Assembly: GCA_934663645.1 (NCBI GenBank)
Contig: CAKUKR010000019.1
Location: 1-29,799, forward strand
DNA from: an uncultured Muribaculaceae bacterium
Lineage (GTDB): Bacteria; Bacteroidota; Bacteroidia; Bacteroidales; Muribaculaceae
DNA length: 29,799 nucleotides
Direction: 5' to 3'
The translations under genes were made by a program, and so were the position numbers. Under the pieces are notes generated by a model that was given only the letters and a program-made list of their open reading frames with translations, ran no database searches and had not been told where the DNA came from. Below are positions 14,672 through 23,232 of the stretch, one piece after another (within the stretch, counting starts at the first letter, position 1; each line of letters starts with the position of its first letter).

Positions 14672-16060
14672 ATGTCACTCATAAAATCAATCTCTGGCAT
14701 ACGCGGCACGATAGGTGGCCGGGCCGGGGACGGTCTTGGAGCAAATGATATAGTCAAGTTTGCGGCAGCATACGCCACATTCATCAAACGACGGAACGAC
14801 GGGCACTGCGGACGCATCGTAGTGGGACGCGACGCCCGTGTGACCGGCGACATGATGCGGCATCTCGTGTGCGGCTCTCTCGCTGCTGTCGGCTTTGACG
14901 TGGTAGACCTCGGCCTTGCCACTACACCGACGACGGAACTCGCTGTCACATCGCATCATGCTGACGGCGGCATCATTATAACTGCTAGTCACAATCCGGC
15001 ACAGTGGAATGCCCTAAAGCTGCTCGATGCAGCAGGGGAGTTTCTCGATGATGCAGCTGGCAAGGAGGTTATACGCATTGCCGAGCAGGAAGAACTGGAA
15101 TATGCTGCATACGACCGCATAGGCAAGATATACAGCGACCACACCTCGCTGCTTCGCCATATCGACATGGTGAAGGCATTGCCGCTTGTAGACGTGGCTG
15201 CTATCTCGGCTGCTGGGTTCAAAGTAGTTGTCGATGCAGTCAACTCTGTCGGCGGTATAGCTATTCCTCAGCTGCTGCGCGAGTTGGGTGTCAAGGACAT
15301 CATCGAACTGAACTGCGAGCCTAACGGCAAATTTGCGCACAATCCAGAGCCGATACCCGAGAACCTGACTCAAATCTCTGAAGTCATGCGTACAAGCGGC
15401 GCAGATGTCGGCTTCGTGGTAGACCCCGACGTAGACCGTCTGGCGATAGTCATGGACGGCGGCGAAATGTTTGTTGAGGAATACACGCTCGTGGCCGTGG
15501 CAGACTACGTGCTGTCGCATACCAAGGGTCCGACAGTTTCCAACCTCAGCAGTTCGCGAGCACTGCGCGACGTGACTGAAATGCACGGCTGCACATACAA
15601 CGCTGCTGCAGTTGGCGAAGTCAATGTCGTAGCTAAGATGAAGGCGACAAACGCCGTCATCGGAGGTGAGGGCAACGGCGGTGTCATCTATCCCGAACTG
15701 CATTACGGACGCGATGCACTCGTGGGTGTGGCTCTGTTTCTCTCACTGCTTGCCAAGAGCGGAAAGAGGGTAAGCGAACTGAAACGCACATATCCCTCAT
15801 ACGAAATCTCGAAAAACAAGATACAGCTTCAGCCTGGCACAGACGTGGACGGATTGCTCGCAAGGGTCAAGGAACATTATTCAGACTGCCGCATAACCGA
15901 CATCGACGGAGTGAAGATTGACTTCGATGACAGTTGGGTACACCTGCGCAAGTCCAATACAGAACCGATTATCCGCATCTATTCCGAAGCTCACACCGTG
16001 GCAGAGGCAGAACGCCTTGCCGAGGACATGAAGGCGACAGTCAACAGTCTCGGTTTCTGA
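14672..16060 (+). CDS. glmM: Phosphoglucosamine mutase GlmM
   Basis: GlmM converts glucosamine-6-phosphate to glucosamine-1-phosphate for peptidoglycan and lipid A precursors. The 462-residue protein has the four phosphohexomutase domains. SGIRGTIGG at the N-terminus contacts phosphate. TASHNPAQWN contains the phosphorylated Ser106; the residue after N-P is A-Q-W-N rather than G-D-N-G, typical of this Bacteroidetes group. DPDVDRL (Asp251, Asp253, Asp255) binds Mg2+, GGEGNGGVIYP (about 329) is the sugar-specificity loop, and RKSNTEPIIRIY near 430 is the phosphate-binding loop. A phosphomannomutase role is possible, but the lack of the usual PMM pattern and the envelope-gene context favour GlmM. 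Confidence 0.9.
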   Translation: MSLIKSISGIRGTIGGRAGDGLGANDIVKFAAAYATFIKRRNDGHCGRIVVGRDARVTGDMMRHLVCGSLAAVGFDVVDLGLATTPTTELAVTSHHADGGIIITASHNPAQWNALKLLDAAGEFLDDAAGKEVIRIAEQEELEYAAYDRIGKIYSDHTSLLRHIDMVKALPLVDVAAISAAGFKVVVDAVNSVGGIAIPQLLRELGVKDIIELNCEPNGKFAHNPEPIPENLTQISEVMRTSGADVGFVVDPDVDRLAIVMDGGEMFVEEYTLVAVADYVLSHTKGPTVSNLSSSRALRDVTEMHGCTYNAAAVGEVNVVAKMKATNAVIGGEGNGGVIYPELHYGRDALVGVALFLSLLAKSGKRVSELKRTYPSYEISKNKIQLQPGTDVDGLLARVKEHYSDCRITDIDGVKIDFDDSWVHLRKSNTEPIIRIYSEAHTVAEAERLAEDMKATVNSLGF

Positions 16061-16098
16061 CTTCAACGAATGGTGCATAACATATACCGAATACCGAT

Positions 16099-17874
16099 AT
16101 GTTGAAGAAATTTTTCCAGCAACTCCTTTCCTCGTTCATGGGGGCATGGTTGGCAATGGTGCTTTTCGGTGCTGTCGCTGTTATTGTGATTATCAGCCTG
16201 TTGGCATCGCAGGGCAAAGGGCAAGCCGAGCAAATAACGGACAACAGCATAATGTGCCTCAACCTGAAGGGCGCAATTGACGAGACCGAGAGTTCAGCCG
16301 AGTTCAGCTACCCCGCACTGCTGTCAGGCAACATAGAGCGTCCGCAGTCGCTGCGAACACTCGTCAAGGGGCTGAAAGAGGGTGCCGACAACCGCGACAT
16401 AAAAGCCCTGTACATTAAATGTGACGGGGCAAGCGCGTCCCCCGCGACGCTACACGCATTGCGGGAGGCAGTGCTCGATTTCAAAAAGAGCGGAAAGAAA
16501 GTCATCGCATACGCAGATTCATATTCTCAGGGCGATTACTATGTGGCATCTGCGGCAGACTCTGTGTTGCTCAACAGAAACGGAAGCGTGTCGCTGCACG
16601 GCATATCAGGCACAACGCTTTATTACAAGGATTTGCTCGACAAGATAGGCGTATCGTTTCAGGTCTTCAAGGTAGGCACGTACAAGTCTGCCGTCGAGCC
16701 GGTGCTGCTCAATGAGATGAGCGAGCCGGCAAGGGCGCAGCTCGATACACTCTATCGAGAAATGTGGAATTTCATGGGCGATGAAATCGCAGGTAGCCGC
16801 AATATGAAGATGACTGACATCGACAGCCTCGTCAACAGCATCATAATGCTGCGCGACGCTAAAGCCGCACTGTCATCAAAGCTTGTTGACCGCCTTGTCA
16901 ACAAGCGTAATGTCGGTGACATACTCGCTCGTGCAGCCGGTGTTGACATTGACGACCTGAACATTGTGAGTGCATCTGCGGTAGCACACAGTTCAATTGA
17001 CATTGCACATGGTTCTGACAATCAAGTTGCGGTATTGTATGCTTGCGGCGAAATTTTGGAAGGAAGCAAGGACGGTATCGATTGTGAGAAACTTGTCCCC
17101 ATAATAACTGATTTGGCTGACGACAACAAAGTGAAGGCATTGGTACTCCGTGTAAATTCGCCAGGGGGCTCTGTTTTCGGCAGTGCCGAGATAGGCGAGG
17201 CCCTCGACTATTTCAAAAGCAAGAAAAAGCCAGTTATCGTGTCCATGGGTGATTATGCTGCTTCGGGCGGCTACTGGATTTCAAGTTGTGCAAACAAGAT
17301 CTATGCTGACCCGCTGACCATAACCGGGTCAATAGGTGTTTTCGGCATGATACCGCAGTTCACCGGGCTTGCCCGCAACATCGGCGTATCGCCTCAAACT
17401 GTAAATACGCATCTTGACAGTGCCTATCCGGGTGTATTGACTCCGATGACTGGGGCTCAATGCCAGGTCATGCAAGCCTCGATAGAGGATATGTACGGCA
17501 AGTTCATCGACCGTGTGGCAACAGGCCGCAACATGAAGGCCGAGGATGTGGAGAAGATTGCTGAGGGGCGCGTGTGGAATGCGATAACAGCAAAGAAACT
17601 TGGGCTGGTTGATGAGTTGGGCTCACTTGACACGGCTATAGCCGAGGCCGCAAAATTGGGCGGCATCCCCGACCGATACAATGTGAGTGTATATCCCGAA
17701 GCTGACAGCTCGCTGCTCGACATGATTTCTGAACTCCAGAACGACGGCACCATGAACGCCCTTGTGAAGGCGATTGGTCCACAGTATGACATCCGCCTGA
17801 TATACAGCGTACAGAGGCTGCTCAACCGCAGCCACGCTCAGGCGCTCATGCCGGTAATCGTATTCGACTATTAA
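16099..17874 (+). CDS. sppA: Signal peptide peptidase SppA, 67K type
   Basis: SppA is a membrane-bound Ser/Lys protease that degrades remnant signal peptides. The 591-residue length is that of the long, duplicated form. One transmembrane helix lies at about 17-36 (GAWLAMVLFGAVAVIVIISLL). The N-terminal half carries the catalytic Lys196 in GTYKSAVEP, and the C-terminal half carries the nucleophile Ser389 in GDYAASGGYWIS, preceded by RVNSPGGSV. ITGSIGVFGMIPQF (about 410-423) lines the site. It lies 38 bases after glmM and 45 bases before lpxK. Confidence 0.95.
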   Translation: MLKKFFQQLLSSFMGAWLAMVLFGAVAVIVIISLLASQGKGQAEQITDNSIMCLNLKGAIDETESSAEFSYPALLSGNIERPQSLRTLVKGLKEGADNRDIKALYIKCDGASASPATLHALREAVLDFKKSGKKVIAYADSYSQGDYYVASAADSVLLNRNGSVSLHGISGTTLYYKDLLDKIGVSFQVFKVGTYKSAVEPVLLNEMSEPARAQLDTLYREMWNFMGDEIAGSRNMKMTDIDSLVNSIIMLRDAKAALSSKLVDRLVNKRNVGDILARAAGVDIDDLNIVSASAVAHSSIDIAHGSDNQVAVLYACGEILEGSKDGIDCEKLVPIITDLADDNKVKALVLRVNSPGGSVFGSAEIGEALDYFKSKKKPVIVSMGDYAASGGYWISSCANKIYADPLTITGSIGVFGMIPQFTGLARNIGVSPQTVNTHLDSAYPGVLTPMTGAQCQVMQASIEDMYGKFIDRVATGRNMKAEDVEKIAEGRVWNAITAKKLGLVDELGSLDTAIAEAAKLGGIPDRYNVSVYPEADSSLLDMISELQNDGTMNALVKAIGPQYDIRLIYSVQRLLNRSHAQALMPVIVFDY

Positions 17875-17919
17875 TAATGAAGTAACACTCTATCCCCCCA
17901 ATAATCTCTTTCTCACCCG

Positions 17920-19044
17920 ATGACACGCGCCGACTACATAGACAAGCTGTTGACAGGGCTGCTGACCCCGGCATCCTGGCTGTACGGATTTGCTGTATAT
18001 TTGCGTAACAAGCTGTTTGACAAGCATCTGATACGCCAAGTGGAATTTGACATACCGGTAATCTGTGTAGGCAATCTTACCGTAGGCGGCACGGGCAAAA
18101 CTCCGCACGTGGAGTATCTGCTCAACAACCTTGCGTCACGCTACAACATCGGAGTAATCAGCCGGGGCTACAAACGCAGGACAAAGGGCTATGTGCTCGC
18201 CAATGCCAAAAGCACCCCCGACACTATAGGCGACGAACCGTGCCTGTTCTACCAGAAGTTCAGCCGGATAGTCAAGGTTGCGGTATGCGAAAACAGGGTG
18301 GAAGGCGTAAAACGTCTTTTGAAAGATTTCCCCGACATCAATCTGGTGATACTCGACGATGCATACCAGCACCGCTACATCAAGCCGAAAGTCTCAATAC
18401 TGCTCACTGACTTCTATCATCCGATAGCAAACGACCATCTGTTGCCGCTCGGCACATTGCGTGAGGGAATTCGAGGTGTCAACCGTGCTGATTTCGTTGT
18501 AGTCACAAAATGCCCCGAGGAGATGAAGCCGATTGACTACCGCCTTTTGGTCAAGGGGATGGATCTTATGTCATACCAGACACCTTATTTCTCGCGATAT
18601 GTGTACCGCGACATCAAGCCGGTATTTCCTGACGATGCTCCTTACCGAGCTTCGTTGGATGAACTCACCGGAGATGATGCCGTATTGCTTATTACCGGCA
18701 TTGCCAACCCCAGGCAGTTCGTCCTCCATTTCAAGAGCTTTTCCTTCCTCAAGCGTGTGGCGCACTATCCTGATCACCATGATTTCTCACGAAAGGACGT
18801 GGAGGAAATCGCCAGACGGTTCGAGCAGCTCCAAGGTTCACGGAAAATCATCGTTACTACGGAAAAGGATGCCATGCGCCTGTTGAGCAACCCGTACTAT
18901 CCGCAATCCCTGAAGCCCTTGACCTTCATGCTGCCAATAGAGGTACGTATGCTGCCCGGACCTTCCGGGTCTGACCTTATAGAGGCAGTAGAGAAAGCTA
19001 TCAACGAGAAGGAAAATCCGCTCAACGCGATATATGACGCATAG
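17920..19044 (+). CDS. lpxK: Tetraacyldisaccharide 4'-kinase LpxK
   Basis: LpxK phosphorylates the 4' position of the lipid A disaccharide at the inner membrane. The 374-residue protein has the amphipathic N-terminus that sits in the membrane (LLTGLLTPASWLYGFAVYL, about 9-27). The P-loop is GNLTVGGTGKTP at 51-62, with Lys60. RGYKRR (about 84), DEPCLFY (about 106), ILDDAYQHRYIK (about 146; the family's D-G-x-Q-H box, here D-A-Y-Q-H) and PDHHDFS (about 286) are further LpxK motifs. The Asp/His pair in YPDHHDFS is typical. Together with LpxC and LpxD it covers three lipid A steps in the window. Confidence 0.95.
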   Translation: MTRADYIDKLLTGLLTPASWLYGFAVYLRNKLFDKHLIRQVEFDIPVICVGNLTVGGTGKTPHVEYLLNNLASRYNIGVISRGYKRRTKGYVLANAKSTPDTIGDEPCLFYQKFSRIVKVAVCENRVEGVKRLLKDFPDINLVILDDAYQHRYIKPKVSILLTDFYHPIANDHLLPLGTLREGIRGVNRADFVVVTKCPEEMKPIDYRLLVKGMDLMSYQTPYFSRYVYRDIKPVFPDDAPYRASLDELTGDDAVLLITGIANPRQFVLHFKSFSFLKRVAHYPDHHDFSRKDVEEIARRFEQLQGSRKIIVTTEKDAMRLLSNPYYPQSLKPLTFMLPIEVRMLPGPSGSDLIEAVEKAINEKENPLNAIYDA

Positions 19045-19147
19045 CCTTGCAGGCAAACAATATCACCGTCCTGCGGGTTATTATGACAGAACAAGCAGAT
19101 GTGTTCCTTCTCAAGAATATATACAAACAAGCAAAAGAACAACAGAT

Positions 19148-19972
19148 ATGGAAAAAACAATGCTCCAACTGATAAAGGAAACCGAGGAGTTCATCCGCAA
19201 GGAAGTATCCAAACTGCCCAAAATCGGCATCATCCTCGGCACAGGACTTGGCGACCTGGTCAACCATATAGAGATAATCAAGGAACTGGAATACAAGAAC
19301 ATACCCAACTTCCCAGTGTCAACCGTTGAGGGACATTCCGGCAAGCTGATATTCGGCAACCTCGGCGGCAAATACGTCATGGCGATGCAGGGACGTTTCC
19401 ACTACTATGAGGGATATGACATGAAGCAGGTGACATTCCCGGTGCGTGTCATGAAGGCTCTCGGCGTAGAAACGCTGTTCGTCAGCAACGCCGCCGGAGG
19501 CATGAACAAGGAGTTCCGTGTAGGTGATGTCATGATCATTGCCGACCATATCAACCTGTTCCCCGAAAATCCGCTGCGCGGCAAGAACTACGAGGAGCTT
19601 GGTCCTCGCTTCCCGGCAATGACAGAGGCTTATTCTCACGAGCTGATAGCCCTGGCCGACAAGATTGCCGCCGAAGACAATATCCGCTTGATGCATGGCG
19701 TGTATGTCGGCACTCCCGGCCCGACATTCGAGACTCCCGCAGAGTATGAGTATTTCCGCGTAATCGGCGGTGACGCTGTGGGTATGTCTACTGTTCCAGA
19801 GGTCATAGTCGCCAACCATGCCGGGATGCGTGTGTTCGGCGTATCTGTGATAACAGACCTCGGTGGCAAGGACGTGACAGAAGTCCCCTCTCACGAGGAG
19901 GTGCAGAAGGCTGCCGTCAAGGCGCAGCCCGTGATGACGCACATCATCAAGCGTATGCTTGAACGCATCTGA
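19148..19972 (+). CDS. Purine nucleoside phosphorylase (PNP-I, trimeric type)
   Basis: The enzyme splits inosine and guanosine with phosphate to free base and ribose-1-phosphate. The frame is open from 19034, but the segment up to 19147 overlaps lpxK and has no family resemblance, so I take the ATG at 19148, giving 274 residues (MEKTMLQLIKETEEF), normal for the family. Motifs: LGTGLGD (30-36), VEGHSGKL, QGRFHYYEGYD, SNAAGGMNKEF, ADHINLFPENPLRG, TPGPTFETPAEY, and GGDAVGMSTVPEV with the Glu/Asn purine contacts. It follows lpxK by 103 bases, in which I see no promoter or terminator. Confidence 0.94.
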   Translation: MEKTMLQLIKETEEFIRKEVSKLPKIGIILGTGLGDLVNHIEIIKELEYKNIPNFPVSTVEGHSGKLIFGNLGGKYVMAMQGRFHYYEGYDMKQVTFPVRVMKALGVETLFVSNAAGGMNKEFRVGDVMIIADHINLFPENPLRGKNYEELGPRFPAMTEAYSHELIALADKIAAEDNIRLMHGVYVGTPGPTFETPAEYEYFRVIGGDAVGMSTVPEVIVANHAGMRVFGVSVITDLGGKDVTEVPSHEEVQKAAVKAQPVMTHIIKRMLERI

Positions 19973-19998
19973 CAAGACTCCAAAGCAACGGACAATAG

Positions 19999-20028
19999 CG
20001 GACAGGCTGGTTCTCGCTGGCCTGTCCG
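19999..20028 (+). terminator. Hairpin between the purine phosphorylase gene and thiL
   Basis: CGGACAGGC at 19999-20007 pairs perfectly with GCCTGTCCG at 20020-20028 around a 12-base loop. No run of T follows, and the thiL start codon is only 15 bases further on. It may be a partial terminator, an mRNA-stabilising hairpin, or a structure affecting thiL translation. Confidence 0.45.
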
Positions 20029-20043
20029 TACAAAATACGCGCA

Positions 20044-21093
20044 ATGAGCAATAATAGCGAAACTGAAATAAGCAAACTCGGAGAGTTCGGCCTGATACGC
20101 CACCTCACAGAGGGTATCAAACCAGTCAACGAATCTACAGTCCTCGGTGTCGGCGATGACGCGGCAATCATGGACTATGGCGAGCGCGAAGTGCTTGTGA
20201 CCACCGACCTGCTCCTCGAGGGCATACATTTTGACCTCAGGTATGTACCGCTGAAACACCTCGGATACAAGGCCGCCGTCGTCAATTTCAGCGACATTTA
20301 CGCCATGTTCGGAACGCCAAGGCAGATAACGGTCAGCCTAGGCATTTCCAGCCGTTTTACTACCGAACATATAGAGGAGCTGTATTCCGGTATACGCCTG
20401 GCCTGTGAACGCTATGACGTTGACTTGGTAGGCGGCGACACTTCAGCCTCCGTGACAGGCCTCATCATAAGCATAACCTGCCTCGGCGATGTCGAAAAAG
20501 GAAGGGCTGTCAAGCGCAACGGAGCAAGGGAGAATGACTTGCTGTGCGTAAGCGGCGACCTTGGCGCGGCATATATGGGATTACGGCTGCTGGAGCGCGA
20601 GAACAGCGTGGCGGAAAAAGTGCAGGACAAGGATTTCACCCCTGATTTCGCAGGAAAGGAATACATCATCGAGAGACAACTCAAGCCGGAGGCTCGCCGC
20701 GACATTGTCGCCAAGCTGAAAGAGAAAGGGATAACCCCGACTTCTATGATGGATGTAAGCGACGGCCTCTCGTCAGAACTGCTGCACATCTGCACAGACT
20801 CTCACGTCGGATGCCGTGTATATGAGGACAAAATCCCCATTGACTACCAGACCGCGTCCATGGCGGAGGAGATGCACATCAGCCCGGTGACTGCCGCGAT
20901 GAACGGAGGCGAGGACTATGAGCTGCTCTTCACCGTGCCGTTGACAGATTTGCGCAAAGTGGAGTTCATAAACGGGGTGCGAATGATAGGCTACATAACG
21001 CGCGAGGAACTCGGGTGCGCCGTTATAACCTCAAACGGTAGCGAGATACCCGTCAAGGCGCAAGGCTGGAATGCTTTCAGCGAGGGTGAATAA
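20044..21093 (+). CDS. thiL: Thiamine-monophosphate kinase ThiL
   Basis: ThiL phosphorylates thiamine monophosphate to thiamine diphosphate, the active cofactor. The 349-residue protein is of the PurM/ThiL fold. Motifs in order: GEFGLIRHL (13-21), GVGDDAAIMD (35-44) with the metal-binding Asp38/Asp39, VTTDLLLEGIHFDL (52-65), VNFSDIYAMFG, GGDTSAS (about 137), SGDLGAAYMGLRLL, DVSDGLSSELLHIC (about 238), and NGGEDYELLFTV near 292. The order lpxK, purine phosphorylase, thiL suggests one transcript, though the hairpin just upstream may set its level. Confidence 0.95.
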   Translation: MSNNSETEISKLGEFGLIRHLTEGIKPVNESTVLGVGDDAAIMDYGEREVLVTTDLLLEGIHFDLRYVPLKHLGYKAAVVNFSDIYAMFGTPRQITVSLGISSRFTTEHIEELYSGIRLACERYDVDLVGGDTSASVTGLIISITCLGDVEKGRAVKRNGARENDLLCVSGDLGAAYMGLRLLERENSVAEKVQDKDFTPDFAGKEYIIERQLKPEARRDIVAKLKEKGITPTSMMDVSDGLSSELLHICTDSHVGCRVYEDKIPIDYQTASMAEEMHISPVTAAMNGGEDYELLFTVPLTDLRKVEFINGVRMIGYITREELGCAVITSNGSEIPVKAQGWNAFSEGE

Positions 21094-21101
21094 CACTCCT
21101 C
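21082..21101 (+). terminator. Possible terminator overlapping the thiL stop codon
   Basis: GAGGGTG (21082-21088) can pair with CACTCCTC (21094-21101) with a single bulged T around a 5-base loop, and the sequence after it is T-rich (TATTTTCC, TTATTTTTG). The rest of the 182-base gap before the next gene (21094-21275) holds a promoter at 21215-21246 and no other recognisable feature. Confidence 0.35.
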
Positions 21102-21214
21102 ACAGTATTTTCCGCTTATTTTTGCTCGTCTAATACACTTTGGCAGACGTTTGGCACATTTGATAAGCAGCCGGGTTTAAGCATCTTGCTCTAACATTAT
21201 ATAACATGCCGAAA

Positions 21215-21246
21215 TTAGCCCCTTATCAGGATTAGTGCTATTTTTG
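21215..21246 (+). promoter_or_regulatory. Promoter of the bat cluster
   Basis: TTAG at 21215-21218, a 20-base spacer and TATTTTTG at 21239-21246 fit the Bacteroidetes promoter, with an exact -7 box and one mismatch in the -33 box. It lies 30 bases before the moxR start. A second TATTTTTG at 21117-21124 has no -33 partner. Confidence 0.65.
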
Positions 21247-21275
21247 CGTCATACAAATCATACAGTCCAACTGAA

Positions 21276-22271
21276 ATGAACGAAACGGTAAATATAAGAG
21301 AACTGAACGAAATAATAGCGTCAAAATCAGGTTTTGTCGACCTCGTGAAAAATGGCATGGACCAGCGCATCGTAGGGCAGAAGCACCTCGTTGACTCGCT
21401 GCTCATCGCCCTGATGTGCAATGGGCACATCCTGCTCGAAGGCGTTCCGGGACTGGCTAAGACACTCGCCATAAAGACCCTTTCCGAACTGATAGAAGCC
21501 AAGTACAACCGCATACAGTTTACGCCCGACTTGCTGCCGGCAGATGTCATCGGTACAATGATATACAGCGTCAAGAAGGAGCAGTTTGAGGTCAAGAGAG
21601 GCCCGATATTCGCCAATTTTGTCCTTGCTGACGAAATCAACCGCGCCCCGGCAAAGGTGCAGAGCGCATTGCTCGAAGCCATGCAAGAGCGTCAAGTGAC
21701 CATAGGCGACAGCACTTTCCCCCTCAACTCACCGTTCCTCGTCATGGCTACTCAGAACCCGATTGAACAGGAGGGCACTTATCCTCTCCCTGAGGCGCAG
21801 ACCGACCGTTTCCTCCTCAAAGTCGTTATCGGCTATCCCAACAAGGAGGAGGAGAAAATGATCATCCGCCAGAACATCAAGGGCGAGCTGCCGCCGATAA
21901 CGCCGGTCATCAAGCCCGAGGAGATAACAGACCTTCAGAAAGTGGTGGGGCAGATATACCTCGACGAGAAAATCGAGAACTACATCGTTGACCTGGTGTT
22001 CGCTACTCGCGAGCCTGCAAAGTATGGGCTGAACGATTTGCAGACTCTCATTTCATTCGGCGCGTCTCCACGTGCGTCCATATCACTGGCAAAGGCTGCA
22101 CGTGCATACGCCTTCCTGCGCGGTCGCGGATACGTAATTCCCGAGGATGTCCGCAGCGTATGTTACGACGTGATGCGCCACCGCATTGGCCTGACATACG
22201 AGGCAGAAGCAACTAATATCGGTGCTGACGAAGTCATCACCAACATCATCGACAAGGTGGTAGTTCCCTGA
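21276..22271 (+). CDS. MoxR-family AAA+ ATPase of the bat cluster
   Basis: The 331-residue protein is a MoxR AAA+ ATPase, a class that acts as a chaperone for VWA-domain partner proteins. Walker A is GVPGLAKT at 56-63 (Lys62). Walker B is ADEINRAP at 118-125 (Asp119, Glu120). LLEAMQERQVT and MATQNPIEQEGTYPLPEAQTDRF contain sensor 1 and the arginine-finger region, and GASPRASISLAKAARAYAF is the sensor 2 helix. It heads the VWA/DUF58 cluster, as expected. The start (MNETVNIREL) lies 30 bases after a good -7 box. I expect cytoplasmic location with action at the membrane. Confidence 0.95.
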   Translation: MNETVNIRELNEIIASKSGFVDLVKNGMDQRIVGQKHLVDSLLIALMCNGHILLEGVPGLAKTLAIKTLSELIEAKYNRIQFTPDLLPADVIGTMIYSVKKEQFEVKRGPIFANFVLADEINRAPAKVQSALLEAMQERQVTIGDSTFPLNSPFLVMATQNPIEQEGTYPLPEAQTDRFLLKVVIGYPNKEEEKMIIRQNIKGELPPITPVIKPEEITDLQKVVGQIYLDEKIENYIVDLVFATREPAKYGLNDLQTLISFGASPRASISLAKAARAYAFLRGRGYVIPEDVRSVCYDVMRHRIGLTYEAEATNIGADEVITNIIDKVVVP

Positions 22272-22291
22272 CCCGGCCTTTCTCTGACAGC

Positions 22292-22315
22292 CGTCAGCAG
22301 CTCTCCCGGCTGACG
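22292..22315 (+). other. Intercistronic hairpin between the MoxR and DUF58 genes
   Basis: CGTCAGC at 22292-22298 pairs with GCTGACG at 22309-22315 around a 10-base loop; an alternative pairing of CAGCCG (22288-22293) with CGGCTG (22307-22312) is also possible. No T run follows. It could tune expression of MoxR relative to the downstream genes or protect an mRNA end. Confidence 0.4.
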
Positions 22316-22345
22316 CAATAACATTTCACGGAGAAAAACTCTGAT

Positions 22346-23221
22346 ATGGATGCTAATGAACTGCTAAGGAAAATACGGCGTATCGAGATCAAGTCCCGGG
22401 GGCTGAGCCAGAACATATTCGCTGGCGAATACCACACGGCGTTCAAGGGGCGCGGTGTGATATTCTCCGAAGTGCGCGAATACCAGTACGGCGATGACAT
22501 CCGTGACATTGACTGGAACGTTACCGCCCGTCACAACCGCCCGTATGTGAAAAGCTACGAGGAGGAGCGTGAGTTGACGGTCATGCTCCTGGTAGACGTG
22601 AGCGCGAGCCGCAATTTCGGGGCTGTGGGCGACACGAAAAAGGAAGTCATGACCGAGATTGCCGCCACCCTTGCATTCTCCTCTATACAGAACAATGACA
22701 AGGTAGGCGTGATATTCTTCAGCGACAAGGTGGAGAAGTTCATTCCGCCCAAGAAGGGGCGCAAGCACATACTGCTCATCATACGCGAGATACTCGAGTT
22801 CCAGCCCGAAAATACCGGGACCGACCTCGACGTGGCGTTCCAGTTCCTGAACCGTGTAATCAAGAAACGCTGTACGGCGTTTGTCCTGAGCGACTTCATC
22901 GACAGCCACGACTATTCGTCGAGCCTGTCGATTTCCAACATGAAGCATGATGTCGCTGCCATACAGGTCTACGACAAGCGCGACGCTAAGCTGCCCGATG
23001 TCGGGCTGATACGTGTCAAGGACATTGAATCGGGGCAGGATATGTGGCTCGACACATCGTCCAAGCGTGTGAGGACAGTGTACGAGAAAGAATGGTACAG
23101 CCGCCAGCAGCACCTGTCAAACATTGTCGCCAAGAGCGGCGTTGACCTTGCAAGCATAGCCACCGACGAGGATTTCGTGCGTGCGCTGCTGGCTCTGTTC
23201 AAGAAGAGGTCAACGCATTAA
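22346..23221 (+). CDS. DUF58 domain protein (VWA-like) of the bat cluster
   Basis: The 291-residue cytoplasmic-looking protein has the DUF58 signature: FSEVREYQYGDDIRDIDWNV (40-59), ARHNRPYVKSYEEERE, then VDVSAS (83-88, Asp84), which opens a VWA-like fold with a MIDAS-type D-x-S-x-S. It has no signal peptide or membrane helix. DUF58 proteins accompany MoxR ATPases and VWA proteins very widely; a direct interaction with MoxR is presumed, not proven here. It is 74 bases after the MoxR gene and 11 bases before the next one. Confidence 0.93.
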   Translation: MDANELLRKIRRIEIKSRGLSQNIFAGEYHTAFKGRGVIFSEVREYQYGDDIRDIDWNVTARHNRPYVKSYEEERELTVMLLVDVSASRNFGAVGDTKKEVMTEIAATLAFSSIQNNDKVGVIFFSDKVEKFIPPKKGRKHILLIIREILEFQPENTGTDLDVAFQFLNRVIKKRCTAFVLSDFIDSHDYSSSLSISNMKHDVAAIQVYDKRDAKLPDVGLIRVKDIESGQDMWLDTSSKRVRTVYEKEWYSRQQHLSNIVAKSGVDLASIATDEDFVRALLALFKKRSTH

Positions 23222-23232
23222 TACAGAACTCA

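Noticed and set aside
17996..18003. TATATTTG, a perfect -7 box within lpxK
   Set aside because: It lies inside coding sequence, has no TTG at the -33 distance, and no gene start follows.
19034..19147. Upstream extension of the purine nucleoside phosphorylase frame
   Set aside because: It overlaps the lpxK end and lengthens the protein beyond the usual family N-terminus; the ATG at 19148 gives the normal length.
21127..21149. CGTCT...AGACG inverted repeat in the gap before moxR, considered as an operator or terminator
   Set aside because: It has only five pairs with a 13-base loop, which is expected by chance in a gap of this size.
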